Positions 5,979 through 11,465 of a DNA stretch of 11,465 nucleotides are shown here, one piece after another. Numbering within the stretch: position 1 is the first letter of the stretch; the number at the start of each line of letters is the position of its first letter. Origin of the DNA: an uncultured Chloroflexota bacterium (lineage in GTDB: Bacteria > Chloroflexota > Dehalococcoidia > SM23-28-2 > RBG-16-64-32). The notes under the pieces are model-generated. The model ran no database searches. It saw nothing but the letters and a program-made list of their open reading frames with translations, and had not been told where the DNA came from. Position numbers and translations under genes: made by a program. The stretch is taken from positions 1 through 11,465 of the forward strand of contig CAJXNA010000041.1 in assembly GCA_913056415.1 (NCBI GenBank), written 5' to 3'.

Positions 5979-7199
5979 ATGGCCTACGACGTTATCGTTG
6001 TCGGCGCCGGCCCAGCCGGCAGCACCGCCGCCCGCACCCTTGCCCGCGAGGGGGCGTCCGTACTGCTGTTGGACCGCGCCCGCTTTCCCCGCGACAAGCC
6101 GTGCGGCGGCGGGGTCACCGTTCGCGCCGCTTCCTGCCAGGATATCGACCTGGCGCCGGTAGTTGAACGCACCATTACGGGAGCGCGGTTCTCTTTACGG
6201 CTAGGCTCTGCCTTTGACCGGCGCTACGATGAGCCGCTGACCTATATGACCCAGCGCAGCCGGCTGGACGCGCACCTCGTCGAGGCTGCCGTCGGCGCCG
6301 GGGCCGCCTTCCGGGACGGCGAATCGGTTCGCTCCGTGGAGGTTGCGGCCAACTCAGACGGTCCCGGCGGTGGCTCAGGCTCAAGCCTGGCCGGCGCGGT
6401 CACCGTCCGCACCGATGGCGGCTCCTACACCGCTCGCGCTCTCATCGGCGCCGATGGGGCCAACGGGGCCGTCGGCCGCGCCACGGGCATCCGCCCACTG
6501 AGCGAGGAGGCGGTTGCGCTGGAGGGGAAGGTACCTTACCCGAACGGCGTGCCGGCGGACTGGCGAGATTTCATCGGATTGGACTTTGGCTGGCTGGCCG
6601 GCGGCTACGGCTGGGTGTTCCCCAAGGGCGATCATCTGAACGTTGGCGTGGGCGCCTGGAAGTACGCGGCGTTCACGCTGCGACCCAAGCTGGCGGAGCT
6701 CTGCTGTCGTTACGGCTTCGATGCGGGGGCGCTGGAGAACCTGCGAGGCCATCACCTGCCGGGCCGCGTCCCCGGCTCCAACATCGCTCGCGGGCCGGTG
6801 GCCGTTGTCGGCGACGCCGCGGGGCTTATCGACCCTCTGACCGGCGAGGGGATACATATGGCGTTCATGAGCGGTCGCATGGCGGCGCGAGCGGCGCTGC
6901 GGCTCCTGGCCGGGGAGACGGATGATCTCTCGCTGTACCAGCGTGCCGTGGACCTCCGTCTGCAGCCGGAGCTCACAGCTGCGCGCAAGCTGCAGGAGCT
7001 GTTACAGTTCGCGCCGCCGCCTTACATGGCCGTGATGCGCCGCAGCGGGAAGTTCTGGCGCTTGTTCTGCCATCTGATACGCGGCGAGCTGACCTACCTG
7101 GATTTCCTGCGCATAATCGGGCCGCTGCGGCTGGCCGTGGACCTGTTCGCGGCGGTGGCGCGGCGGCGAAGGCTATCGCGCCTCACCGCCGCGCGCTAA
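5979..7199 (+). CDS. Geranylgeranyl reductase family FAD-dependent oxidoreductase
   Basis: The product has 406 residues from ATG 5979 (ATG 5970 and GTG 5976 are in-frame alternatives; family members usually begin just before the dinucleotide fold). It has the FAD-binding YDVIVVGAGPAGSTAA at residues 3-18, a second-strand acid at the end of VLLLDRA, the family signature FPRDKPCGGGVT, the ALIGADGANGAVGR segment, GYGWVFPKGDHLNVGVG, and the FAD-contacting GDAAGLIDPLTGEGI around Asp279. Proteins of this family saturate isoprenoid chains of lipids, quinones or (bacterio)chlorophyll side chains, or act as related flavin monooxygenases. The exact substrate cannot be told from sequence. No membrane helix is obvious, though the C-terminus (GPLRLAVDLFAAVARRRR) is amphipathic and basic and could touch the membrane. 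The next gene follows after 16 bases, so they probably form an operon. Confidence 0.85.
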   Translation: MAYDVIVVGAGPAGSTAARTLAREGASVLLLDRARFPRDKPCGGGVTVRAASCQDIDLAPVVERTITGARFSLRLGSAFDRRYDEPLTYMTQRSRLDAHLVEAAVGAGAAFRDGESVRSVEVAANSDGPGGGSGSSLAGAVTVRTDGGSYTARALIGADGANGAVGRATGIRPLSEEAVALEGKVPYPNGVPADWRDFIGLDFGWLAGGYGWVFPKGDHLNVGVGAWKYAAFTLRPKLAELCCRYGFDAGALENLRGHHLPGRVPGSNIARGPVAVVGDAAGLIDPLTGEGIHMAFMSGRMAARAALRLLAGETDDLSLYQRAVDLRLQPELTAARKLQELLQFAPPPYMAVMRRSGKFWRLFCHLIRGELTYLDFLRIIGPLRLAVDLFAAVARRRRLSRLTAAR

Positions 7200-7215
7200 G
7201 GGTGACGGCGGAGCG

Positions 7216-7686
7216 ATGCTGCGGCCTCTGGCGCTCGTAACGGCTCTCGCCATATCGTTGGGCCTCGCCTGCGGGGGTGGCGACGGTGACGAGACCGCGA
7301 CCATCGTCGTCATCGGCGGTGAAGGCGAGGGAGTGGAGTTGACGGTAGAGCTGGCGCGGACTGCTGGGGAGCGCAGCCGCGGCCTGATGTTTCGGGAGGA
7401 GCTAGCGGAGGACGGCGGCATGCTGTTCGTCTACGTGGAGGACACCGAGGCGGGCTTCTGGATGAAGGACACGTTGATCCCGCTGTCGATCGCCTTCATC
7501 GCCGCCGACGGCACGATTCTGGGCGTTCAGGATATGGAGCCGCTGTCCGAGGAGTTGCACCGCCCGCCGGAGCCCTACCGCTACGCTCTGGAGGTGAACC
7601 AGGGCTGGTTTCGGGAGCACGGCCTGGGGCGGGGGGACCGGGTGAAGATACCGGATTCGGTGAGCGGGGCGACGGCTGGGGAGTGA
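7216..7686 (+). CDS. DUF192 family lipoprotein
   Basis: The product has 156 residues. An N-terminal hydrophobic signal ends at LGLAC followed by GGGDGDE, so Cys19 is probably lipidated and the protein exported and anchored; the residues before Cys deviate slightly from the usual lipobox. The mature part is a DUF192 domain: ERSRGLMFREEL, GMLFVY, GFWMKDTLIPLSIAFI, and ALEVNQGWFREHGLGRGD near the C-terminus. The family's biochemical role is not established. CGGAG just before ATG 7216 serves as a close-spaced ribosome site. It sits 16 bases after the flavoprotein gene and is probably co-transcribed with it. Confidence 0.85.
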   Translation: MLRPLALVTALAISLGLACGGGDGDETATIVVIGGEGEGVELTVELARTAGERSRGLMFREELAEDGGMLFVYVEDTEAGFWMKDTLIPLSIAFIAADGTILGVQDMEPLSEELHRPPEPYRYALEVNQGWFREHGLGRGDRVKIPDSVSGATAGE

Positions 7687-7714
7687 GGTTGGGTGGGTTG
7701 TGCCCAGCATTCGC

Positions 7715-7744
7715 TTGACTTTGGCGGAGGCGCAGGCCTACAAT
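7715..7744 (+). promoter_or_regulatory. Promoter for the T-box leader and ilvD
   Basis: TTGACT (7715-7720, 5 of 6) and TACAAT (7739-7744, 5 of 6) are separated by 18 bases. The inferred start near 7751 puts the first T-box helix about 23 bases into the transcript. The promoter begins 29 bases after the DUF192 stop codon. Confidence 0.7.
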
Positions 7745-7770
7745 TTTCTTTACACAACTAACCGGCATAG

Positions 7771-8065
7771 GCAGAGGCGACGAAGGGGAGTAGTAGAGAG
7801 CCGATTCGCTCCAGAGAGCCGGCGTCAACGGTGCGAGCGCGGCAGCGAGCGGCCTCCAACTCGCCTCCCTCGACAGAGTCGGGGGATCCCACCCTCAAGG
7901 CGGGACCTGAGCCAGCGGGCTGAACCGTACAGTAGGTTCGCTCGGGTGCGCCCGTTACAGCGCAAGAGTGCTCCGAGGTTAGCTGCGGCCGGTGCGCCTT
8001 GGAGAAAAAGGGTGGTACCACGAGACCACAAGTCCCGTCCCTTTGGGGTCGGGACTAATTTAGTT
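7771..8065 (+). promoter_or_regulatory. T-box riboswitch controlling ilvD (tRNA-Leu proposed)
   Basis: This leader senses uncharged tRNA and lets transcription enter ilvD when the cognate amino acid is short. Stem I base: GAGGCGA (7774-7780) pairs with TCGCCTC (7861-7867). Upper Stem I: CCGATTCGCT (7801-7810) pairs with AGCGAGCGG (7844-7852) with one bulge. The distal part carries the conserved AGAGAGCCGG (7813-7822) and GGTGCGAG (7830-7837). The specifier loop holds CCTCCAAC (7853-7860), with CUC (7854-7856) as the likely Leu specifier. Stem III: CTCCGAGG (7971-7978) with CCTTGGAG (7997-8004). Antiterminator: AAAGGG (8007-8012) with CCCTTT (8039-8044), bracketing the hallmark TGGTACC (8013-8019). 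The UGGU bulge fits tRNAs ending ACCA, as for Leu, Ile and Val, and argues against a Ser reading (UCC) of the same loop. The T-box call is firm; the amino acid is inferred. Confidence 0.92.
8031..8065 (+). terminator. T-box-controlled intrinsic terminator
   Basis: AGTCCCG (8031-8037) pairs with CGGGACT (8050-8056). Above a single U-U mismatch, CCC pairs with GGG across a TTT-containing loop. AATTTAGTT (8057-8065) follows, a weak T-run. The left arm contains CCCTTT (8039-8044), which the antiterminator needs, so the two structures exclude each other. The ilvD start lies 21 bases further on. Confidence 0.85.
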
Positions 8066-8086
8066 ATGCGGGAGTGAGCGACGGAG

Positions 8087-9769
8087 ATGGTGACGACCAG
8101 AAGGCTGAGAAGCGAGGCGATGAAAGGGGGCCCGGCGCGGGCGCCCAACCGGTCGTACCTGCGCGCGATGGGGCTGTCCGACGAGGACATCCAGAAGCCG
8201 TTTGTGGCCGTGGCGAGCAGCTGGAACGAGGCCACGCCCTGCAACATCCACCTGGACCGACTGGCCGACCGCGTGAAAGAGGGCGTCGGCAGCAGCGGCG
8301 GCACCTCTCGCGAGTTCGTCACGATCGCCGTGTCTGACGGTATCGCTATGGGCCACGAAGGGATGAAGGCCTCTCTGGTCAGCCGAGAGGTCATCGCCGA
8401 CTCTATCGAGCTGATGGTGATGGCCCATGCCTACGACGCACTGGTGACGATCGCCGGCTGCGACAAGAGCCTCCCCGGCTCGTTGATGGCGGCGGCCCGC
8501 CTGAACATACCGTCCATCTTCCTGTACGGCGGCACGATCATGCCGGGCCGCTACCAGGGCCGCGACATCACCGTGCAGGACGTGTTCGAGGGCGTCGGCG
8601 CGTACGAGGCGGGTCGCATGACCGAAAAGGAGCTGTATGAGCTGGAGTGCGCCGCCTGTCCGGGGGAGGGCTCCTGCGCCGGCATGTACACGGCCAACAC
8701 GATGGCCTGCGCCAGCGAGGCGCTGGGCATGGCGCTGCCCTACAGCGCCTCTATCCCCGCCGCCGACCCGCGCCGGGACGACCTCTGTCGGCGGACGGGC
8801 GAGGCGGCGTTGAGCCTGCTGGAGGCGGACCTGAAGCCCCGCGATATCCTCACCAAGGCGGCGTTTGAGAACGCGATCGCCGTGGTGGTGGCGATCGGCG
8901 GCTCCACCAACGCCGCCCTTCACCTGCTGGCGATCGCCCGCGAGGCCGACGTGTCGCTCTCGCTGGACGACTTCGACCGTATCGGCCGCCGCACCCCGCA
9001 CATCGCCGATACGCGGCCCGGCGGACGCTACGTCATGGCCGACCTCGACCGAGTGGGCGGCGTGCCGCTGCTGATGAAGGAGCTGCTGGATAGCGGTCTG
9101 CTGAACGGGGAGGCGATGACGGTCACCGGCAAGACCGTAGCTGAGAACCTGGCCGGCATCGAGACCGGGGATGGTCAGGATGTGGTTCTGCCCGTCGATA
9201 AGCCGCTGGAGCCTACGGGTACGCTGGTGGTTCTGAAGGGGAACCTGGCGCCGGAGGGTTGCGTGATGAAGACCAGCGGCGTCAAGAAGCTGCAGTTCAG
9301 CGGCCCGGCCCGCGTTTTCGACGGCGAGGAGGCGACGGCCGAGGCGGTGCGGGAGAGGCGGATCAAGGCGGGCGACGTGGTGGTCATTCGCTACGAGGGG
9401 CCCAAGGGCGGTCCCGGAATGCCCGAAATGCTCACCCCGACTTCCGTGCTGTTGGGTGCGGGCCTCGGCTCGGACGTTGCGCTCATCACCGACGGCCGTT
9501 TCTCCGGGGGTTCCCACGGATTCCTGATCGGGCACGTGACCCCCGAGGCTCAGGAAGGCGGACCGATTGCGCTGGTAGAAGACGGAGACGTGATCACGAT
9601 CGACGTGAAGAAACACACCATCGAGTTGGAAGTGAGTGCCGATGAGTTCGAAGCGCGACGGTCAAGCTGGAAGGCACCAGAGCTCAAGGCAAAGCGGGGA
9701 ACGCTCTATAAATACATCCAATCCGTGAGCCCGGCTTCGCTCGGGTGCGTGACCGATGGAAAGAAGTAG
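8087..9769 (+). CDS. ilvD: Dihydroxy-acid dehydratase
   Basis: The 560-residue product is the usual length. It dehydrates 2,3-dihydroxy-isovalerate and 2,3-dihydroxy-3-methylvalerate to the 2-oxo acids leading to Val/Leu and Ile. The three iron-sulfur cysteines are visible: Cys52 (NEATPCN), Cys125 (AGCDKSLPGS) and Cys197 (GEGSCAGMYTANTM). This suggests the IlvD/Edd dehydratase family, with a 2Fe-2S or 4Fe-4S cluster. The C-terminal domain carries GPKGGPGMPEML, ITDGRFSGGSHGF and the final GCVTDGKK. ATG 8087 is preceded by GGGAGTGAG (8070-8078) at 8 bases. Expression is controlled by the T-box just upstream. Codon choice changes in the last fifth: about 2 of 33 Glu codons are GAA before 9410, against 5 of 9 after, and GGA likewise becomes common. 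A hybrid gene or assembly joint at a conserved site is possible. Confidence 0.95.
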   Translation: MVTTRRLRSEAMKGGPARAPNRSYLRAMGLSDEDIQKPFVAVASSWNEATPCNIHLDRLADRVKEGVGSSGGTSREFVTIAVSDGIAMGHEGMKASLVSREVIADSIELMVMAHAYDALVTIAGCDKSLPGSLMAAARLNIPSIFLYGGTIMPGRYQGRDITVQDVFEGVGAYEAGRMTEKELYELECAACPGEGSCAGMYTANTMACASEALGMALPYSASIPAADPRRDDLCRRTGEAALSLLEADLKPRDILTKAAFENAIAVVVAIGGSTNAALHLLAIAREADVSLSLDDFDRIGRRTPHIADTRPGGRYVMADLDRVGGVPLLMKELLDSGLLNGEAMTVTGKTVAENLAGIETGDGQDVVLPVDKPLEPTGTLVVLKGNLAPEGCVMKTSGVKKLQFSGPARVFDGEEATAEAVRERRIKAGDVVVIRYEGPKGGPGMPEMLTPTSVLLGAGLGSDVALITDGRFSGGSHGFLIGHVTPEAQEGGPIALVEDGDVITIDVKKHTIELEVSADEFEARRSSWKAPELKAKRGTLYKYIQSVSPASLGCVTDGKK

Positions 9770-9791
9770 CAAGATCGCCGCCGCGGAGTGA

Positions 9792-10580
9792 TTACGCTCC
9801 TGTGAAGCTGGGCTTGCGCTTTTCGCGAAATGCTGCGACCCCTTCGCGGCCATCCGACGTACGGGTCATGGCCACGATTGCGCTCGTTTCTGCATCCAGC
9901 TGGTCTTCGAGCTGTGCGTTTTGACTCGAGAGCAGCAGCTTCTTGACAGCGCCGAACGCGAGTGTCGGTCCGCTGGCCAGAGCGCGCGCTAGGTTCTCCG
10001 ATTCGGCCATCAGGTCGTCGTCGGGGACGACCCGTTCGACGATTCCCCACGCATGGGCTTCGGCCGCGGAGAGTTTGCGATTGGTGAGCATCAATTCCCT
10101 TGCGCGCCGCATGCCGACAATACGCGGTAGGAAGTAGGTCGAACTCCCGTCTGGCGCGAGGCCCGCTGCGGTGTATGCCATGGTAAAGATCGCGGATTCG
10201 GCGGCTAGCGCCATGTCCGTCATGCAGACCAGACTCATCCCCACACCGGCAGCCGGGCCGTTGACTGCTGCCACGATGGGCGCGTTCATGCGTACAAATT
10301 TCAAGATCGCGGCGTGCAGGGTGTCGGCTGTCTCCGCGACTCGCTCCGGAATCTGATCCTCCGCGGCCGCGAAGTTCTTCAGGTCTCCGCCTGCGCAGAA
10401 CATCCGGCCAGCCCCGGTCAGCAAGACCGCGCGAATTGCCGAATCTTCTGCGCAGATTGTGGCGGTCTCGAGAAATTCCCGGGCCAGATTGAGGTTGAAG
10501 GAGTTGGCCGCCTTCGGGCGATTCAGCGTCAAGCGAGCCAGTCCGTCCCGGACTTCAAAGGTGAGATTTTCGAAACTCAT
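9792..10580 (-). CDS. Enoyl-CoA hydratase/isomerase (crotonase) family protein
   Basis: The 262-residue product has GAGGAG ideally placed before the ATG (complement of 10586-10591). Crotonase features: oxyanion-hole segments FCAGGDL (61-67) and NGPAAGVG (107-114), then GLAPDGSSTYFLPR (140-153) and the trimer-type C-terminal helices. The two glutamates of classical enoyl-CoA hydratase are absent: by alignment from memory the positions hold Ser116 and Tyr136. Asp144 sits where PaaG-type isomerases and 4-chlorobenzoyl-CoA dehalogenase have their key Asp. The stretch IVGMRRARELMLTNRKLS is also very like the dehalogenase, but the dehalogenase Trp is missing and its His is not at matching spacing. 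A CoA-ester isomerase or other crotonase reaction is more likely than plain hydration. It converges on ilvD with 22 bases between stops and lies 123 bases after the aldolase gene on its own strand. Confidence 0.85.
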   Translation of the reverse strand: MSFENLTFEVRDGLARLTLNRPKAANSFNLNLAREFLETATICAEDSAIRAVLLTGAGRMFCAGGDLKNFAAAEDQIPERVAETADTLHAAILKFVRMNAPIVAAVNGPAAGVGMSLVCMTDMALAAESAIFTMAYTAAGLAPDGSSTYFLPRIVGMRRARELMLTNRKLSAAEAHAWGIVERVVPDDDLMAESENLARALASGPTLAFGAVKKLLLSSQNAQLEDQLDAETSAIVAMTRTSDGREGVAAFREKRKPSFTGA

Positions 10581-10703
10581 TCCCGCTCCTCATTGGAAGA
10601 GAGGGTCCGGCAGGCTCGGCAGAGCTGATCCATCCGACCCCTCGGAATTTTTGCCGGAGAAGGTTGCCCCAGATTCCCGGAACGCTGAAGCAGTGTAACT
10701 CGA

Positions 10704-11351
10704 TCAACGGGAGCGAGCTTTCGCGACCTCTGCAATGCGGCTCAGCGCATCATCGATGTCTGCTTCAGACACGTCCATGTGGGTCACTGCTCGAACCCGA
10801 TCTTTCGTTAGGGCAAGCATCAAGACGCCTCGCGCGAGGATCTCTTGCTCGAATCCTTCCGCCCGCTCGACCTCGAAGAGTACGATGTTCGTTTCGGGGA
10901 ACGGGTCGACTTTGAAGCCGAGATCCTGCAGCCCTGCCGCCAGGCGCCGCGCATTCGAGTGATCATCCGCGAGGCGTTCGACGTGATGTTCCAGTGCGTA
11001 GAGACCAGCCGCAGCGATGATGCCAGACTGACGCATTCCGCCACCCATCTGCTTGCGGGCGCGGTGTGCGCGCAAAATGAAATCCGACGATCCACACAGG
11101 ACGGACCCGATCGGCGCGCCGAGTCCTTTCGAAAGACAAAACGTCAGCGAGTCGAAGGGCTCCGCCCAGGTCGCCACCGGTGTCCCGCTTGCGACGGCCG
11201 CGTTGAAGATTCGGGCGCCATCGAGATGCACCGTCAGGCCGTGGTCTCGTGCGACTGCCGCGGCTTCCTTCAGCGGTTCCAGTGGAAACACCCGGCCCCC
11301 GCTCTGGTTGTGTGTGTTCTCGATCGCGAGCATGCGAGCGGGCGCGTAGTG
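10704..11351 (-). CDS. L-threonine aldolase, missing its N-terminal part (broken near 11351)
   Basis: The C-terminal 215 residues of a fold-type I PLP enzyme that splits L-threonine or L-allo-threonine to glycine and acetaldehyde. Clear family phrases are HYAPARMLAIENTHN, HLDGARIFNAAVA, the PLP lysine in CLSKGLGAPIGS (codon 11127-11129), GGGMRQSGIIAAAGLYAL and VTHMDVS. About 115-120 N-terminal residues are missing compared with E. coli LtaE. The minus-strand frame stays open to the window edge, but upstream of the HYAPAR segment it reads GIAGQEVDEPRR, which does not resemble the family, and the plus strand there codes something else. I therefore call the gene broken or chimeric at about 11340-11351. 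It is the minus-strand neighbour of the crotonase gene, with a 123-base gap in which I see only the crotonase ribosome site. Confidence 0.8.
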   Translation of the reverse strand, partial: HYAPARMLAIENTHNQSGGRVFPLEPLKEAAAVARDHGLTVHLDGARIFNAAVASGTPVATWAEPFDSLTFCLSKGLGAPIGSVLCGSSDFILRAHRARKQMGGGMRQSGIIAAAGLYALEHHVERLADDHSNARRLAAGLQDLGFKVDPFPETNIVLFEVERAEGFEQEILARGVLMLALTKDRVRAVTHMDVSEADIDDALSRIAEVAKARSR

Positions 11352-11465
11352 GCGCCGGGGTTCATCGACCTCCTGGCCAGCTATCCCAATGACGACCAAG
11401 CGGGGATCTATAAGGTCACGGATGGGGTCACGACCGTCGTCGCCATGCACGGCGGGCCCATCGAT
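11340..11465 (+). CDS. Amidohydrolase-like N-terminal fragment, cut by both a junction and the window edge
   Basis: Read on the plus strand from base 11340 the frame gives GRVVAPGFIDLLASYPNDD, then QAGIYKVTDGVTTVVAMHGG and PID. The GRVVAPGFID and DGVTTVV phrases are typical of the start of amidohydrolase-superfamily enzymes such as N-acyl-D-amino-acid deacylases. The metal-binding HxH that usually follows PGFID is replaced by LLASY, so it may belong to a subfamily without that motif. No start codon or family-like sequence precedes 11340; upstream is antisense threonine aldolase. The fragment is 42 codons long, so only a family-level call is possible. Confidence 0.55.

Noticed and set aside
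7854..7857. Serine (UCC) reading of the T-box specifier
   Set aside because: The antiterminator UGGU needs discriminator A whereas bacterial tRNA-Ser usually has G, and ilvD has no link to serine; not fully excluded.
7700..8077. Plus-strand open frame of 125 codons before ilvD
   Set aside because: It spans the promoter and T-box leader; the bases are explained by RNA helices and the Arg-rich product resembles nothing.
8060..9616. Long open frame of 518 codons on the minus strand opposite ilvD
   Set aside because: It mirrors the GC-rich codon pattern of ilvD, is rich in His, Arg and Gly with no domain signal, and lies opposite a gene with clear catalytic motifs.
1..11465. CRISPR arrays, insertion sequences, tRNA or rRNA genes
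   Set aside because: No regularly spaced repeats, transposase motifs, terminal inverted repeats, or cloverleaf/rRNA-like sequences were seen by eye; the only direct repeats are the cyclase tails.

Overview
The window reads as a bacterial, GC-rich metagenomic contig. The most likely host is a Chloroflexota lineage, possibly Dehalococcoidia-like. This is inferred from tandem alpha/beta-hydrolase + class III cyclase fusion genes, a bacterial-PH membrane protein, a geranylgeranyl-reductase-family flavoprotein, and a T-box leader outside a typical Firmicutes context. No rRNA or tRNA gene was seen to confirm it.

Bases 1-2417 are a signalling block. It holds the 3' end of one class III cyclase gene, then a complete three-part gene (degenerate alpha/beta-hydrolase, intact adenylate cyclase, SAM-dependent methyltransferase), then a 51-base orphan cyclase tail that looks like debris of another tandem copy. 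Bases 2433-3899 hold a good promoter, an SPFH/band-7 membrane protein started by TTG, and an unrecognised 75-residue protein.

Bases 4010-9769 are mostly metabolic. They contain branched-chain aminotransferase (ilvE) behind a perfect -10 box, a five-helix membrane protein with a bacterial PH domain that overlaps the ilvE 3' end, a geranylgeranyl-reductase-family FAD enzyme followed closely by a DUF192 lipoprotein, and dihydroxy-acid dehydratase (ilvD). A promoter and an unmistakable T-box riboswitch with a terminator (7715-8065) control ilvD. ilvD makes the branched 2-oxo acids and IlvE aminates them, so the window carries two steps of Ile/Val/Leu synthesis. The T-box acceptor bulge UGGU and a CUC in the specifier loop suggest that uncharged tRNA-Leu controls ilvD.

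Bases 9792-11351 hold two minus-strand genes: a crotonase-family enzyme lacking both classical hydratase glutamates, and an L-threonine aldolase cut off at its N-terminal side. Codon choice changes inside ilvD near 9410 toward GAA and GGA, and the minus-strand genes share the new style. At about 11340-11351 the aldolase stops matching its family. From there the plus strand reads as an amidohydrolase-like fragment, with about 12 bases usable by both genes. I infer that the right end is a mosaic, either a chimeric assembly or real recombination, so linkage of the last 2 kb to the rest should be treated with caution.
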